Below, piece by piece: positions 36,369 through 47,727 of a DNA stretch of 64,000 nt (position 1 is the stretch's first letter; each line of letters starts with the position of its first letter). A program made the position numbers and the translations under genes. The DNA comes from Neckera pumila (Eukaryota > Streptophyta > Bryopsida > Hypnales > Neckeraceae), in the NCBI GenBank assembly GCA_963969595.1, contig OZ018410.1, positions 38,607,413 through 38,671,412 of the forward strand. The letters are read 5' to 3'. The notes under the pieces were generated by a model, which was given only the letters and a program-made list of their open reading frames with translations, was not told where the DNA came from and made no database searches.

Positions 36369-39300
36369 TTAATTGGCAGCTGGCTGCTGATGTGCTGCGG
36401 CCTCAGCAACGTCCTTCAGTGTTTTCAGAACTCTATACGTTCCGGAAGCCATGCTCACGTCCTCATAGACCAGTCCATGCTTCTTGCACAGAGCCTCCAC
36501 CTGTGCAGAGATTTTGTTAAGATTATGTCTGGGCATTGTTGGAAACAAGTGGTGCTCAATTTGTCTGTTAAGACCTCCAGTGAACCAGTCGTTGAACCAG
36601 CCTGCTTTAATGTCTCGCGTTGATACAACCTGCGCAGCACAGGACACGATGCTTACAGAATAATCCAAAAACAAACTCCTTCCGAAGTAACGAACACTAT
36701 GCTCTACTTGAACAGAGACCTCCAGGTCTAGAAATTTCGTCACCAAATAGTAGTTCCTACAGATATTCCGGCTGCCATGTAAATTCCAAACGGCAGATCC
36801 AGCACCTACTTTATTACTTAGTGCCTGTAAGCACATGGGAAGGCGTACTTGGCTGTGCACATGATACTGCGTAGGCATGTGGGATAATGTATATCATACC
36901 TGAGCATTAACAAATTCTTTCGACGTGTTGTAGACCTCCATTCCGTTGTGACTGAGTACAAATACATATCCCAAGAGGAAACCAGACATGAGCTCGGTGA
37001 CCGCCATCCAAGCGACTGGCTTCCAACCAGGAAGTAGATAAAATGCACCACCGATGAACCAGATGTAGTGCACAAGCATCGTCCCCCACTCTAACCACTT
37101 TCTGCTGAGGGTCAGCGTGGGCTTGAAGGTGAAAACCGCACTCCACAGAAGCCAACTACCTCGAGCAAACATCAGAAGAACCAAGAAGAACAGATGTTGA
37201 TACTGAAGAACTCGCAACATAGACTTACTCCGGACAGTGGCCAGAAGATCCTTGCTCCAAGCAAGGAGGGGGAGAGTGTCAATGTCTTCATCTATAGGAG
37301 TGTATGTTTGATCACATTCATTAGGAGCAGCATGATGCATGTTGTGCTTTGTCTTCCACCATGACACACTAAACCCCAAAACAACGTTGCCGATTGCATA
37401 ACCAACAATATCATTGAGCCAACGAGTTTCAAAAACCTGAAAAAAATTGAAAAGCGAACCATCAGAAACATATGGTACTCATGCCAAATTGCTTGTAAGG
37501 TTGTTGAGTTGATGGTCTAGGGAGTAACAAAACTTCCAACCTAAAGAGTGCTAGTGACATTTCAGCACATAGGAAAGATTAGCAGCGACAAAACACTATC
37601 AAATGTAGGGAAGTTTAAACCACAAAATGCGAAATTCAGAAGGCAAGTTTACTAGACCTGATGGTGCAGGAAATCATGGGATAGCCATCCACACTGTTGG
37701 TAGAACAATCCCATCAAACTAGCTGATAAAAAGACAGCCCAGTAAGTCTTGAACAAACAGATTGACGCAATGCTTGCAGCCAGAATAGCTACAGTCGAAA
37801 GTGCTTTAAGAATGTAGTAAAATTTAGAGCTTTTGAAGAGCTGTTCTCTCAAGAAGAGAGCCCTTAATTCCCTGTAATCTTTCAATAATTCTGGAGTCGG
37901 TCCCTCCCTCTGCCACAGATACAAAGGAGATTAATCATGACCACAATTACGGTTTCATGTTGATAGATCCCTATCACCAGAAATCCGGGACAATTTCCAG
38001 TCTTACTCAGAAAATTACTAGTGAAGACAATTCGAATTGCAAAAGGCAATTAGGTCGGACTGTACAATAAAACTTCTTCAACAGAGGAAGAGCAGGTCGG
38101 AGATCTGGAACAAACAACTTACGACGAGGTCCCCGATGTAAAACGTTTGGAGGAGCTTCCAAGTGGTGGATGCATGGAAAGTAGAGAAAACATCGGTGGC
38201 ATCCCGACCGAAATAAGTGTTGATAACTGACCCTCCAGGATGCTGATCCGCAAATTTGCTGACGTCATAGACCTGGCATGAAGAATTTAAGTTACTGTAG
38301 TTTGAAAAGGTGAGTCACCTTCGACTTGTCCCGAATTTGAACAGGATGCCTGGCCATGCCTAGCATCAAGGCACCAAACCAAGGGATATCTACGTAAAAT
38401 ACCATAGTCTGCAACACCAAAGCAACCACTACAATTCTACATCCGAAGCTGTATTTTAAAATTGCTATCTGCAAGTGACACACCTTCTCTTTGATTACAA
38501 TCCAGCAGTCGTGGGGCTTATCGTGCGAAGCTACATCCTTCAGGAGGTAAGAAGCCGGCTTCCTATCCCGCACCGACCTCCGTCTAATTGGCTTCCCGTC
38601 TGTCTCAGCAAGAGTCTCCGATGCCCCCCGAGGAGTCGAATCCCTTTGGACTTCCGTCGAAATACTGTGTACAGAAGAGGCATCCGAAACATGCTTTTTA
38701 CCTGTCAGCTGCTTGAAAGCAAATTTGGTGGACAGACTCCACTTGCCCCAAGTCGTGCTCAGAACATCTAGGAAGTCACTGACGAGAGGCATAGTGGCAA
38801 AGTTCTCAACGTCGATGTTTTCTTCGAGAGAACCTGGTATATCAGCCGCAAGAAGATCTCATCAGTGCAATTAAATTGAAGGATCAAATATTGTGATTTA
38901 TCTAAGGAAGCTATCGCAATATCCACGCGTTGTCAGAAGAAGTATTTCAGGGCAATAGACGCCTCACTTTGGTAATGTACATCTTTTAAAATTGGTGAGG
39001 ACGCCATACAACTCCGGAAGTAATTGACTAAGTATAATATTGTCCTACGGGAAACCATTGGACAATGCAGTTTAAGATATTTCTCTCTAATCCTTAGTAC
39101 AGATCAATCTCTTCCGTGATGAGCGCGCATCAACGAGGCGTGAATAAATGCAAAGTGCTTTAAGCAGCACGCAGCCATTCGCAAACACGCCTTCCAACAA
39201 CATTGAAAGACCTAGATAGCGCGAGTCCCTGTGATTCTTAGACAACTTTACCAACGCGAGGGATAAGAGATTCTCGCATATACAATGCGAACTTGCACTA

Positions 39301-39533
39301 ACACCGTTATAGCAGGCTTTCAGGTTTCCTAGTCTCACTACACCGCATTAAAACGAATACAATGTCAATCTCTAACAATGCAATTTCTATTTTGCAGCCA
39401 TAAAAGTAGATCAAGCAATACAGAGTGACATTGAAAAAGAAGAAATGCCGAAGTAGGAGACACACATTCCACCACGGATCCAAAAGCGACACGATTGCTC
39501 ACCCTGCTGGCGTCCACCACCCGCGGACACCAT
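36369..39533 (-). CDS. cytochrome b5-fused front-end (delta-6 type) acyl-lipid desaturase
   Basis: Six exons, all GT-AG and phase-consistent: 39533-39503, 38833-38484, 38272-38123, 37909-37658, 37436-36900, 36629-36369 (stop). They encode 526 residues. The N-terminus ([20 protein letters not shown]) and the long extension match the moss delta-6 desaturase type. A cytochrome b5 domain at about 110-180 has the haem motif HPGG at 138-141. The three histidine boxes are HDFLHHQ (255-261), HNMHH (292-296) and QIEHH (463-467). The Gln-led third box marks front-end desaturases. Hydrophobic segments flank boxes 1 and 3, as expected for an ER membrane enzyme. It should insert a double bond at carbon 6 of C18 acyl chains on the way to arachidonic acid; a delta-5 or acetylenase variant cannot be excluded. 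No damage was seen. Confidence 0.93.
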
Positions 39534-40735
39534 TTCTTCAATAGATTTACAACTTCCTCGTCATGCACAGATATTCTGCACCAGCTATGTCCCCTGTCCA
39601 CGCACTCACTGCCTCTGCCTGCTCCGTTCTCCACACAATGCCAATGCCAATGCAATAAACACAAACGCACCACTCCCGCACTACGCCTACATCACTCCTA
39701 TTGCATCTCAGTCCACAAGCGAGCAAACGAAGCTCCTTCGTCGTCCTCAAAAATGCGCCACAAGAATGTCCTCCAAGGAGCTTCTCAATAGAGAGCACCT
39801 TCACACCAAATGTAACAAATTAACCGAACAAAACAGAGGCTCCTCCACCAGGAGCGACACACCGCCTCGAGAGAGCAATTTCGCAACTGCCTAGGGATCA
39901 AGAACTGAACGCGCACGTCCGGAGAGCAGAAGCGATGTATTTCAATAAAACACAAAACGGCTTGCCCCTGGGCCCTGGCAGCATTCGCCAATGCAATGCC
40001 CGAACGCGGAGAGTCGCCGCCTCTTCTCCGAAACCGTCCTACGCAATGCAGGTGGTCTGGGATCGGCGATGGCTGATCCGCGGACAGCAGCAGGGGCGAG
40101 GCGCATACAAGCAGAAGCAGCTGAACGGAGACCATATAAATGTATACGAGAGGAAACACACATCACAAGAAACACGGGCACCCGTCGGCTGGACCAGGCA
40201 AAGCCCGCTCCCGACGGGACAGAACCGGGCCAGACCGGGCCGGGCCGGGCCGGTTATCAAGCAATCGCGGCTCTCTTCCGTTCGTCGGAATGAGGGGGCC
40301 CCGAGATTTAGGTCGTAGTGCTAACCGGGCGACGGCTCCAAAGCGACCGGTGGGGCCCGCCACGAAAGTCCGGCCAGTGGCGGACGATATTTCCAAGGGG
40401 GGATTGTATGGCCCGAGCGCACGGGCCGGGCTGGGCCACTGCCGTTCCGTCCATTCCCATTTCTTATTATGCGGCATAGCCTTTTCAGCTTATAGACTGT
40501 CTGATTTTGGCCGACGGAGGCCACGTTCGTTGTCTCTTTTTCATCCGCAGTGGCATATTCTATCGACTTTTATTATTGGTGGGAACTGGATTTCTTTTTG
40601 TGTTACCGGTATTGGTGGGAACTGGGATATGTGTTAGCTGCAAATGGGCTAATTAAATTAGTGATTAGGCAGGGTTAATTTAGATTACCCACCCATATGT
40701 TGTCTTCTAAGGTCGGACCACCCATAGTCTACTAT
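39534..40735. other. 5' leader and promoter region of the desaturase gene
   Basis: This is the GC-rich part of the window, peaking at 39950-40450 with GGGCC repeats at about 40220-40250. Several overlapping open frames on both strands show no protein family and follow from the GC content. The minus strand should carry the desaturase 5' UTR and promoter here. No convincing TATA box was found on that strand. Confidence 0.5.
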
Positions 40736-41873
40736 TTAACCCCTAAATGCCTGAGGCACCAAATTTTGGTGTTGAAAATACTTTGAAGTTAAATAATATC
40801 CAACCAAATTGTTATTTTTAGAAGTTCATATTTTTGTAAATTTCTTTATGAAGTCTAGTTTTAGCATCAAAAATCCGATTTTGAAAATGATTGATTATAA
40901 TGTTTCTATTCTAGAATTTGTGCAAAGGTACCCATTGCAATCTTGACTTTCCGTAGTGTTATGAGCCCTTGAAAATGAGCCTCAAATGAGCCTAGATCTC
41001 GGAGGAAAAATCACATTAGAAATTCATTTTAACCTCTAAAGGACCATTTGTCTCCTCGGGGGACAATTTGGGTCCGGGCAGGTTCCTATTGTCTCAATTT
41101 TTAGTGACATTTTTTGGAATTTTTTGAGGTTATATATTTTTGTGAGAGCTTTGTAAATATATAATTTTTATTTTAATTGATGCCTAGTAGCAAAAGTTAT
41201 GGCACAATAAGCAAAAATGGAGTTTAGCGGGCAGCAAAAAAAATCACAAAAAAATAAAATAATTTTTTTTTCAATTTTTTTTTCAAAGATTATATTTTTG
41301 TCTACATGTGAAGCTTTGTTTCAGTCAATTTGGACTAATAATGAGAAAGTTATAGACAATCTTGGTTTTATGGGCAATTTAAGCATCTTCTAGAAAAAAT
41401 AACTTATAGAATTCATTTTTGAATGCAATTTTTAGAACTTTAAAAAATATTGTTAGACAAGGTTAGATTTTCTTGCTAGAACAATCTCATTGTTGGAAAT
41501 ATTGTGATTCAATTCCATCTAAAAGTTATTAACAGTTTAGTTTTTTCTTCAATCTTAAATCCACCTCTACTTTTAATGAGTGAAAATTAAGTGCTTTTCT
41601 TCCCAAATTTTTTTGTAGATTCTCAACTCAATTGCTTAACATAAATGAGTAGAAAATCAAAATCCATAGTGCAAAAAATTTGAACTAAAAAGATTCAAAG
41701 CCAAAAAATCTAGTCAAGTAAGGTGCAAAATAGCTTGTTTTCTTCACTTTAAATGCATATATCTTGCAATCTACTTGATCAAAGTTTCTAAAATTTCTTC
41801 CACGTATTCATATACAAGTCAAGTATAAGATCTTACGTTTGGATATGCAAAAGAAAACAATTCTTAAAGTTCT

Positions 41874-43900
41874 ATAAACATGTTTTTTGCGTGGCAACAT
41901 AACGACCCTCTAAAAATTCCTTAATCTCATCAACAACCTCATCTGTTTCTACAACGTTGCGATCTGGCCCTTTAAAAATATATTTATAGAGGTATTTCAC
42001 AGTTTTTATTGAACTGCAAACCTCCACATTAATATGACAATTAAAAACGGCCTATTAAATATGGATTGTATGGCACAACCCATCGATTGTCCAAGTGGAC
42101 AATTTGACCTCGCGTACATTTTTCAATATAGCAACTGTCATTTCGACGATGATACAAAACATAACCATCACCATCCATTTTGGTAATATCTCGAGATTGC
42201 ATTGAATAATGCTTGGAGCATTTTCCATCCTCCATGCATGGACAAATGGGATTATCCAAACCACATCGACCGTGCATCATGTGTTTAACAACTGCAACAT
42301 GAAGTTGCGGTTGCCTATTCAAATCTGGAATCTTAGCACATACAACTCTATCTACAAGGTCACAATTGTTGACCTTGTCTTTCAGCCAAAGAAGAATGTG
42401 AGCATGAGGGAGACCACGCTTTTGAAACTCAATAATATAACAAAAAACAATTGTCTCCCTCAATCCATTTTTTTTTGTGATTTTGTCCATCATTGCTTTT
42501 AATTTGAGCTCAAAGACACGCACTACAACATCTGGACGATCATGAGGACTTTGACCTTATTTAAGCTCATCAATGATTTCTAACCAATTTGGATTACATG
42601 TCATTGTGACAAATAAATCTGGTTTGCCTAAAATTCTAACTAAGACCATACTATCGCAAAAGAGTTTCTGCATGTATCGAGGAGATGCAATGAATGTTGT
42701 AAGTAAAACAATGCGGTGCCCAATGCATCCTGCACTGTTGTCGTGCATAGCATCTACAATGCCCTAATAACATTCTGCTCAAACTTCTGCTTGATGATAT
42801 CTAATGAAAAGCAAGTTTCCATGTTCTACGTGCAAATATTGATCTACTACATACTGTTGGAATAATCTAACGGCCCTATGCAGTACATTAGATTCGGGTC
42901 GCTTATGAAGCATATATTGGACAAACAACTTTAAAGTCACCCCAGTATTTGCTTTGAAAGTGATGACCACCTGCATCGACCATCCGGAAACAACAAATGA
43001 TAGAATAAAGCATCATAAGTTGGACGAATTTCCCTTATCCAATGTGAATCTCCACCATATTGGTGAAAAATAATATCTCGACTGGATTCTATATGCTGTC
43101 CATCAAGAACAACATCAACAACCTTTGGAACCACAGGTTGATTGTATCGACGACAATGTTCATTGGCAAGAGTCTCACCGGAGATACAAAGTTCCATGTT
43201 ATGTCCTCCCAAAAGAACATGACGTGAAAACTTAAACCCACAAACCAATGCATTGATTGATTATAAAACCTCTTGAATGCAATTAACGGTCTTACGATCA
43301 AGATCATCAAAAATCTCTAAACGACAATTGGTTTGCAAATCATCATCTAAAAAATAAATTTGCACAAATCTTGCACCATGATCTATTTCGGGTTCTAAAT
43401 CTCCAATGTACTGGCATAAATCTCCATTTACACAAAAAGTATATATTCCTCGATCCTTAGCCTAGCAAGAGTGAAATTTACTACACATACTTGTAAATGC
43501 AAATGCTTGATTATATTTACTAATGGATTTAAGAAATCCTCTAGAATTGGGTGTAATACCCATAGAAACTCATTGAGCATTGGATGAACGGTAGGATGGC
43601 TAACATATTCACTAGCAACTTTGCCATTGTAACAACAAATTGTTCCTTTTTTTCCTAAAACAAAATGCTAAATATTTCGGACATTGGATAGACATAGATC
43701 CATTACTATCAATGTCAACATCTACATAGTCATTGATTATAAACAAAGCCCAAGCCATAATCTACAAAAGATGACAATCTTGAATCCTAAAACTTACACT
43801 AAGTTAGAATGTAGAAACTTTTCAAATCACAAAAAGTCAATGGGTTTAGGAATTGCACCTCTATAACTTGGGTTATATAAGTTATATACACCTATATAAG
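41874..43900 (-). mobile_element. Helitron remnant inserted in element E
   Basis: The boundaries come from where copy E departs from and returns to the family sequence. The interior carries Rep-type coding remnants on the minus strand. A clear TC start, a CTRR end and a terminal hairpin were not identified, so exact ends could be off by several bases. No helicase region is present, so the copy is truncated and non-autonomous. Confidence 0.65.
42041..43310 (-). pseudogene. Helitron Rep (Helitron-like N domain) remnant
   Basis: Several overlapping minus-strand frames together read as the N-terminal Rep part of a plant Helitron protein. Upstream is SRDIIFHQYGGDSHWIREI, then PTYDALFYHLLFPDGRC (43248-42937). 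Next is ITFKANTGVTLKLFVQYML-like sequence (42976-42779) and FVTMTCNPNWLEI (42748-42557). Last is the HUH nuclease motif QKRGLPHAHILLWL (42523-42041) followed by HMMHGRCG and CMEDGKCSKHY. At least three frameshifts or stops separate these parts. The Pif1-like helicase that should follow is missing. Rep would nick and rejoin DNA in rolling-circle transposition; this copy cannot. Confidence 0.8.
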
Positions 43901-44315
43901 TTGCAATAGAAATGACAATTTTGAGTGGTTTTTGATAGGAAAATCACCTTGGTCCTTTAGGGGTTAAAAATTGTAGAGTAGATTTTGAGAAGCCATAAAT
44001 TGATTGGAGTTATACATATTAGGACCTTCAACCTCAAATTTTCTTGGTGACCAATTTTTGAGATGTGATATGCAAAAAAAGAATTGAAAGTTTTTCATAG
44101 TTTTGACACCCTCATGGTCAAATATTATAATCTTTCAATTTTCAAGTGATATTGTTGTGTTTTCTTTTCCTATGTAATCTCTAATATGTCTAGTTTGAAT
44201 TTGTACGGTTATAATTAAAAAGAAACTAGGACAACTTATCAGAATATTGGGGTTTTGTTCAAATTAGAGCAAATTCCTAGAGGCTAAACACAGGCCTTGG
44301 GTATTTAGGGATTAA

Positions 44316-46043
44316 GGTCAAAATACCCAGAATTGTCAATATAAGCAATTTACTATAGTCGGAGGTACTTTTTCCTAAAAATAATATTTTTGTAGTATTA
44401 GCAAGTGAAAATCATTAATATTAAAAAAAAATAGATTTTTTTGATTATAGTATGTATGATTTTTCAAAGTGGCAGCTCCCTGGGCCACTGAAACTGTCAC
44501 ATAGGTGGACCTTAAATTGAAATTTGCAAAAATTTGTAGTTAGCAAATGAGAGTTAGGTATATGTCCTTCAAATATGTCGGCAACTATTACAATTACGCA
44601 TTTCAAGGACATATTAATTGGAAATCTAGGGACAGATTTAGTGATAGTCTAAGATATAGGAATGGGAACAGGTGCACTAATGGGTGTTTCTACCTTAAGC
44701 GATTTTCACGTAGATTGTGAGCAATATGAGGCAAACAAAAAAAATTCTATGTAGGATGATAGAAAATATTGGGACTTCAAAATTTTCGGAATTTTATTCC
44801 CAAAATTGAAAATACTGTGATTTTTAGAAGCCAAAAACTTGTTCGGACTAAAAGCAAATGTCTAGACTCTTCTAATTCCGATCATGAATATTTACTTTCC
44901 TGCTCAGTACTTTGGAATATGTGTCATGACATTATTAGTTCCAACCTTGAAAAGAGAATAAAATACATTCTTTGCTTGGTTGGAAATCTGTTCCAACTTT
45001 GGTTGAAAAATAGTTGCACCCTACAAGTTAAATATGGCTCCCTAATTGGAAATACGTGGTCCGACCTTATATTTGTTTGTTGTATTTGATTGTTACACAG
45101 CAAAGGGGATTTGGGGGCCTTGGAAGGCTTCGAGTTCCTCTGCGTTTCCAGACTATGGGAACGCAGTTGTAGCAGCCGACTGATGTAGCACAGCGACTGC
45201 CATGTCATTTCTAAAGGAAAAAAATTGCTTAAAATGATATTTGAATTTATTGTTATTTTTTAAAATAATATGTTTTCTGCTAGCCCATATCACTGTTTAT
45301 AGAATCGGGCTAGGTTGGAGAATGGGCCTAAAATGACCCTCCAAGGCCTACGAATCCTATTTAATGAATGAGATCTCTAGAATTGTGTGTCCCTAGGTTG
45401 TGTTATTGGTGCCATCAAAAAGTTTTTTGTCTTTGTGAGGAAGGATGCACGGACTTGGTTTTGTGGCTCACAGCAAAACAAATATTGAATTTTGAAATTT
45501 TATTAAGAAACTAAAAATTTATAAATTATTTTTATTTTTTATTTTTATTTTTATTTTATTATACACTATGGCAATAGCACAAGGCTCACTGCAATAGAAC
45601 CTCTTTTAGTGCATATTGCCGGGACTATGCACAAAGAGAGGTTTTATGCACTAAGAGAGATGCAGTAATGACCATTGGCTAATGTGGCTTGTAACTACAT
45701 GGCTTCCAACTACTTTTCATAAGTAAATGCTTCAAATTACAAACTCTCTTACTGCATATTATGCACTAAGAGCATCTCATGGAGCCTTCTAAGTATCCCT
45801 TCTCCTCTAATTTTTGGATGATAAGCAATCAATTCTAGTATATGTCAAGCTTGACCTTCACTTTCTCCCCTCAAATAAGCCATATTTGAAAGGGTCACTA
45901 CTCGTCTACAAGCTATATATTCTCTTGGAATTAGCAAGTCGTTGTAATAAATGATAGGGTATTTATTGCTTTTGCAAGTTCTTTGACTTGTGATTGGTTG
46001 GAAGTATATTTTAGGGAGTTTTACTCTTGAGGATACAAGTGGC
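44316..46043. other. intergenic, no gene seen
   Basis: About 1.7 kb without supported genes. A hairpin at about 45599-45644 (AACCTCTTTTAGTGCATA against TATGCACAAAGAGAGGTT) resembles short sequence near 59870-59920. Otherwise AT-rich unique DNA. Confidence 0.5.
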
Positions 46044-46219
46044 CATTCCCTGAAAACACGTCACCTTGTTTTCATTGAGTTCTTGTTTAAAAACAAAGTG
46101 GAAAAGCCAAAAACGCAATTTTTTGCATTTTCCTGCGTTTTTTACGTTTTGACTTCGTTTTTCCTGCGTTTTGAAACAGGGAACTCAACGAAAATAAGGT
46201 GACGCGTTTTCAAGGAATG
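46044..46219. mobile_element. small fold-back MITE, 39-bp arms
   Basis: The left arm 46044-46082 (CATTCCCTGAAAACACGTCA onward) and right arm 46181-46219 (ending GCGTTTTCAAGGAATG) are complementary with four mismatches around a 98-base loop. The element is 176 bp, too short to encode anything. Confidence 0.65.
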
Positions 46220-46467
46220 TAACGCAGTTTTCTTCTAGTGCTCTAAATTGGACAGATCTCAATTGAAGGAGTCTGGCTAATTGGAGGGCTGCAAGAGATG
46301 CTTTAATCCGTTAAGGATTGTGGTTGATTTGGAGGGTGGGCAACCCACTTTTGTCGCATAACCAAAAAATAGAAATTACGATATATCAGCGGCTGTGTTA
46401 CGAAGATCTCACCGTACAGATGCATTGGGTGCATGGTGCATTTTACAAACATTTAAATTTCTTGACA

Positions 46468-46476
46468 GAAATTAGG
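46468..46476. repeat. left 9-bp target site duplication of the MULE
   Basis: GAAATTAGG here is repeated exactly, in the same orientation, at 59072-59080, just outside the inverted ends. Nine bases is the usual Mutator-type duplication. Confidence 0.75.
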
Positions 46477-46662
46477 CAACGACGCTAGTTTGTGAGCCTA
46501 AAAGCGCGAGCTTGAGAGCGGTGAGCATAGGTTTTGCGAGCCCTCGGATCTTTTGAAAATAAGTTGGATATTTCAGATTTTTTGGAAAAAAAACTTGGAT
46601 ACATTTTGGGTAAAAAACTGATTTTTTTTGCTATTAATGGTGAATTTGGGACCTATGACCGT
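46477..46662. repeat. left terminal inverted repeat of the MULE
   Basis: It begins CAACGACGCTAGTTTGTGAG and carries repeated GAGC/GAGCC motifs spaced 8-12 bases. A T-run and GACCTATGACCGT follow. It matches the right end in inverted order, with about 70 extra bases in the middle. The repeated GAGC motifs may be transposase-binding sites (inference). Confidence 0.7.
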
Positions 46663-47727
46663 ATACCCTATGATTGTGGATAAGTAAATATTTTATGTGG
46701 TGTTTGAATTCTTTGTAGTAGAAAAGAATCCTCCACATGGTGAGACCGAGAGTCATTTCTTTGGGAGGCTAATGTTTTGAAGAAACCTTGGCTCCCAAAA
46801 AAATGGGGAAGTCTGGTGGTGACCACGGGATTGTCCCCCAAAATGTAGAAAAATAAATGACGATGTCCTGTTGAGAGTGGGAGTCATTTCTTATTGAGTC
46901 TACCCTTAAGGTTTAGGGTCTGCATGGATTTCAAAAGGAAATGAAGAAAGGGTTTTGAACCAATTGAGGCAAAGTGTGTACATGCTTTATTTATTATTCT
47001 ATGTGTGCTTTATCTATACATGCTTCAGTTAGTATTTTCAACAAAATGACAGAGAACCAGTGGGAATATAATTCTCCACATAATGATGGAGAAAGGCTAT
47101 TCCCCCACATGGTACCTTGTTGTGTAAGACCATCGAAGGTGACACCTCTTATAGTGGCGCATTCTAGAATGCCAATCGTTATGGGACATATGAATAGGAA
47201 CCCTTGTCACTCTTCCCCGTTTTCAGCACTTATCACCACTTTGCGCTCACATACTAGCATTGTTGGTCAATGAATCGAAAAAATAGGAAAAAGGGATCTA
47301 AATGAAATGGGAGAGAAAATCAACAATAAATCAACAAAATTTATCTCATATTCATATTTTCACTGTTGGATTAGAGGTCTACATTGTAGTTTTGAGTCAT
47401 TTATACTTTCTTCTTCAAAACATTTGACAAATGAAAAATTCCAATATGTCATAAATAAATGAACATTTTTCAATTTTCAATCCATCCAAGGGTCTAAGTC
47501 ACATTCATTTGGCAAAATGGCACGTTGGACATAGAGTGAGGAATTCATTGACCTTGCTTGTAGGAAAGTCATTATCTACAAATTTAAATACACGTATAGT
47601 ACTTCAAAGAAGTAGATTTGGAATTCACAGTACTCGATATTGAAAGCCTAAGCTTCTACTTTGCCACATACAAGTATAGTATGTGGATTCAGTCACTAAC
47701 AATGTATTTTAGCTGAATACTAGCATT

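Larger units (their letters stand above)
41029..43967 (-). mobile_element. TTAA element E (about 0.93 kb net), interrupted by a Helitron remnant
   Basis: In reverse it starts TTAACCCCTAAAGGACCAAGG (43967) and ends GGTCCTTTAGAGGTTAA (41029). It is collinear with copy D except that about 2.0 kb are inserted between positions equivalent to TTGCAATAGAAATGAC (43901 on) and AAAGTTCT (to 41873). Confidence 0.85.
40736..44315 (+). mobile_element. TTAA element M (645 bp net), interrupted by element E
   Basis: The head TTAACCCCTAAATGCC (40736) and the tail ending GTATTTAGGGATTAA (44315) match copy N (25875-26479, opposite orientation). M is cut at a TTAA by the insertion 41029-43967. Joining the flanks at one TTAA recreates the N sequence order (TACAATTTTAA then CTAATGTGAT on the reverse strand). 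Confidence 0.75.

Noticed and set aside
38292..38483. Continuation of the second desaturase exon as coding
   Set aside because: The peptide after the VIKEK junction does not match the cytochrome b5 domain. A GT-AG intron (38483-38273) leads to [14 protein letters not shown].
39935..40637. Several overlapping open frames of 65-165 codons on both strands in the GC-rich block
   Set aside because: They result from high GC (few stops), lack family motifs, overlap each other, and lie where the desaturase promoter and leader should be.
41874..43900. Exact Helitron termini
   Set aside because: The breakpoints relative to the host element are clear, but TC and CTRR ends with a hairpin could not be located with confidence.
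44769..45208. Open frames of about 100 codons on both strands
   Set aside because: No recognisable motif, low-complexity AT-driven composition, and mutually overlapping frames.
46974..47273. 99-codon plus-strand frame in the MULE left arm
   Set aside because: Cys- and Ser-rich without recognisable domain, not continued by splice-compatible frames.
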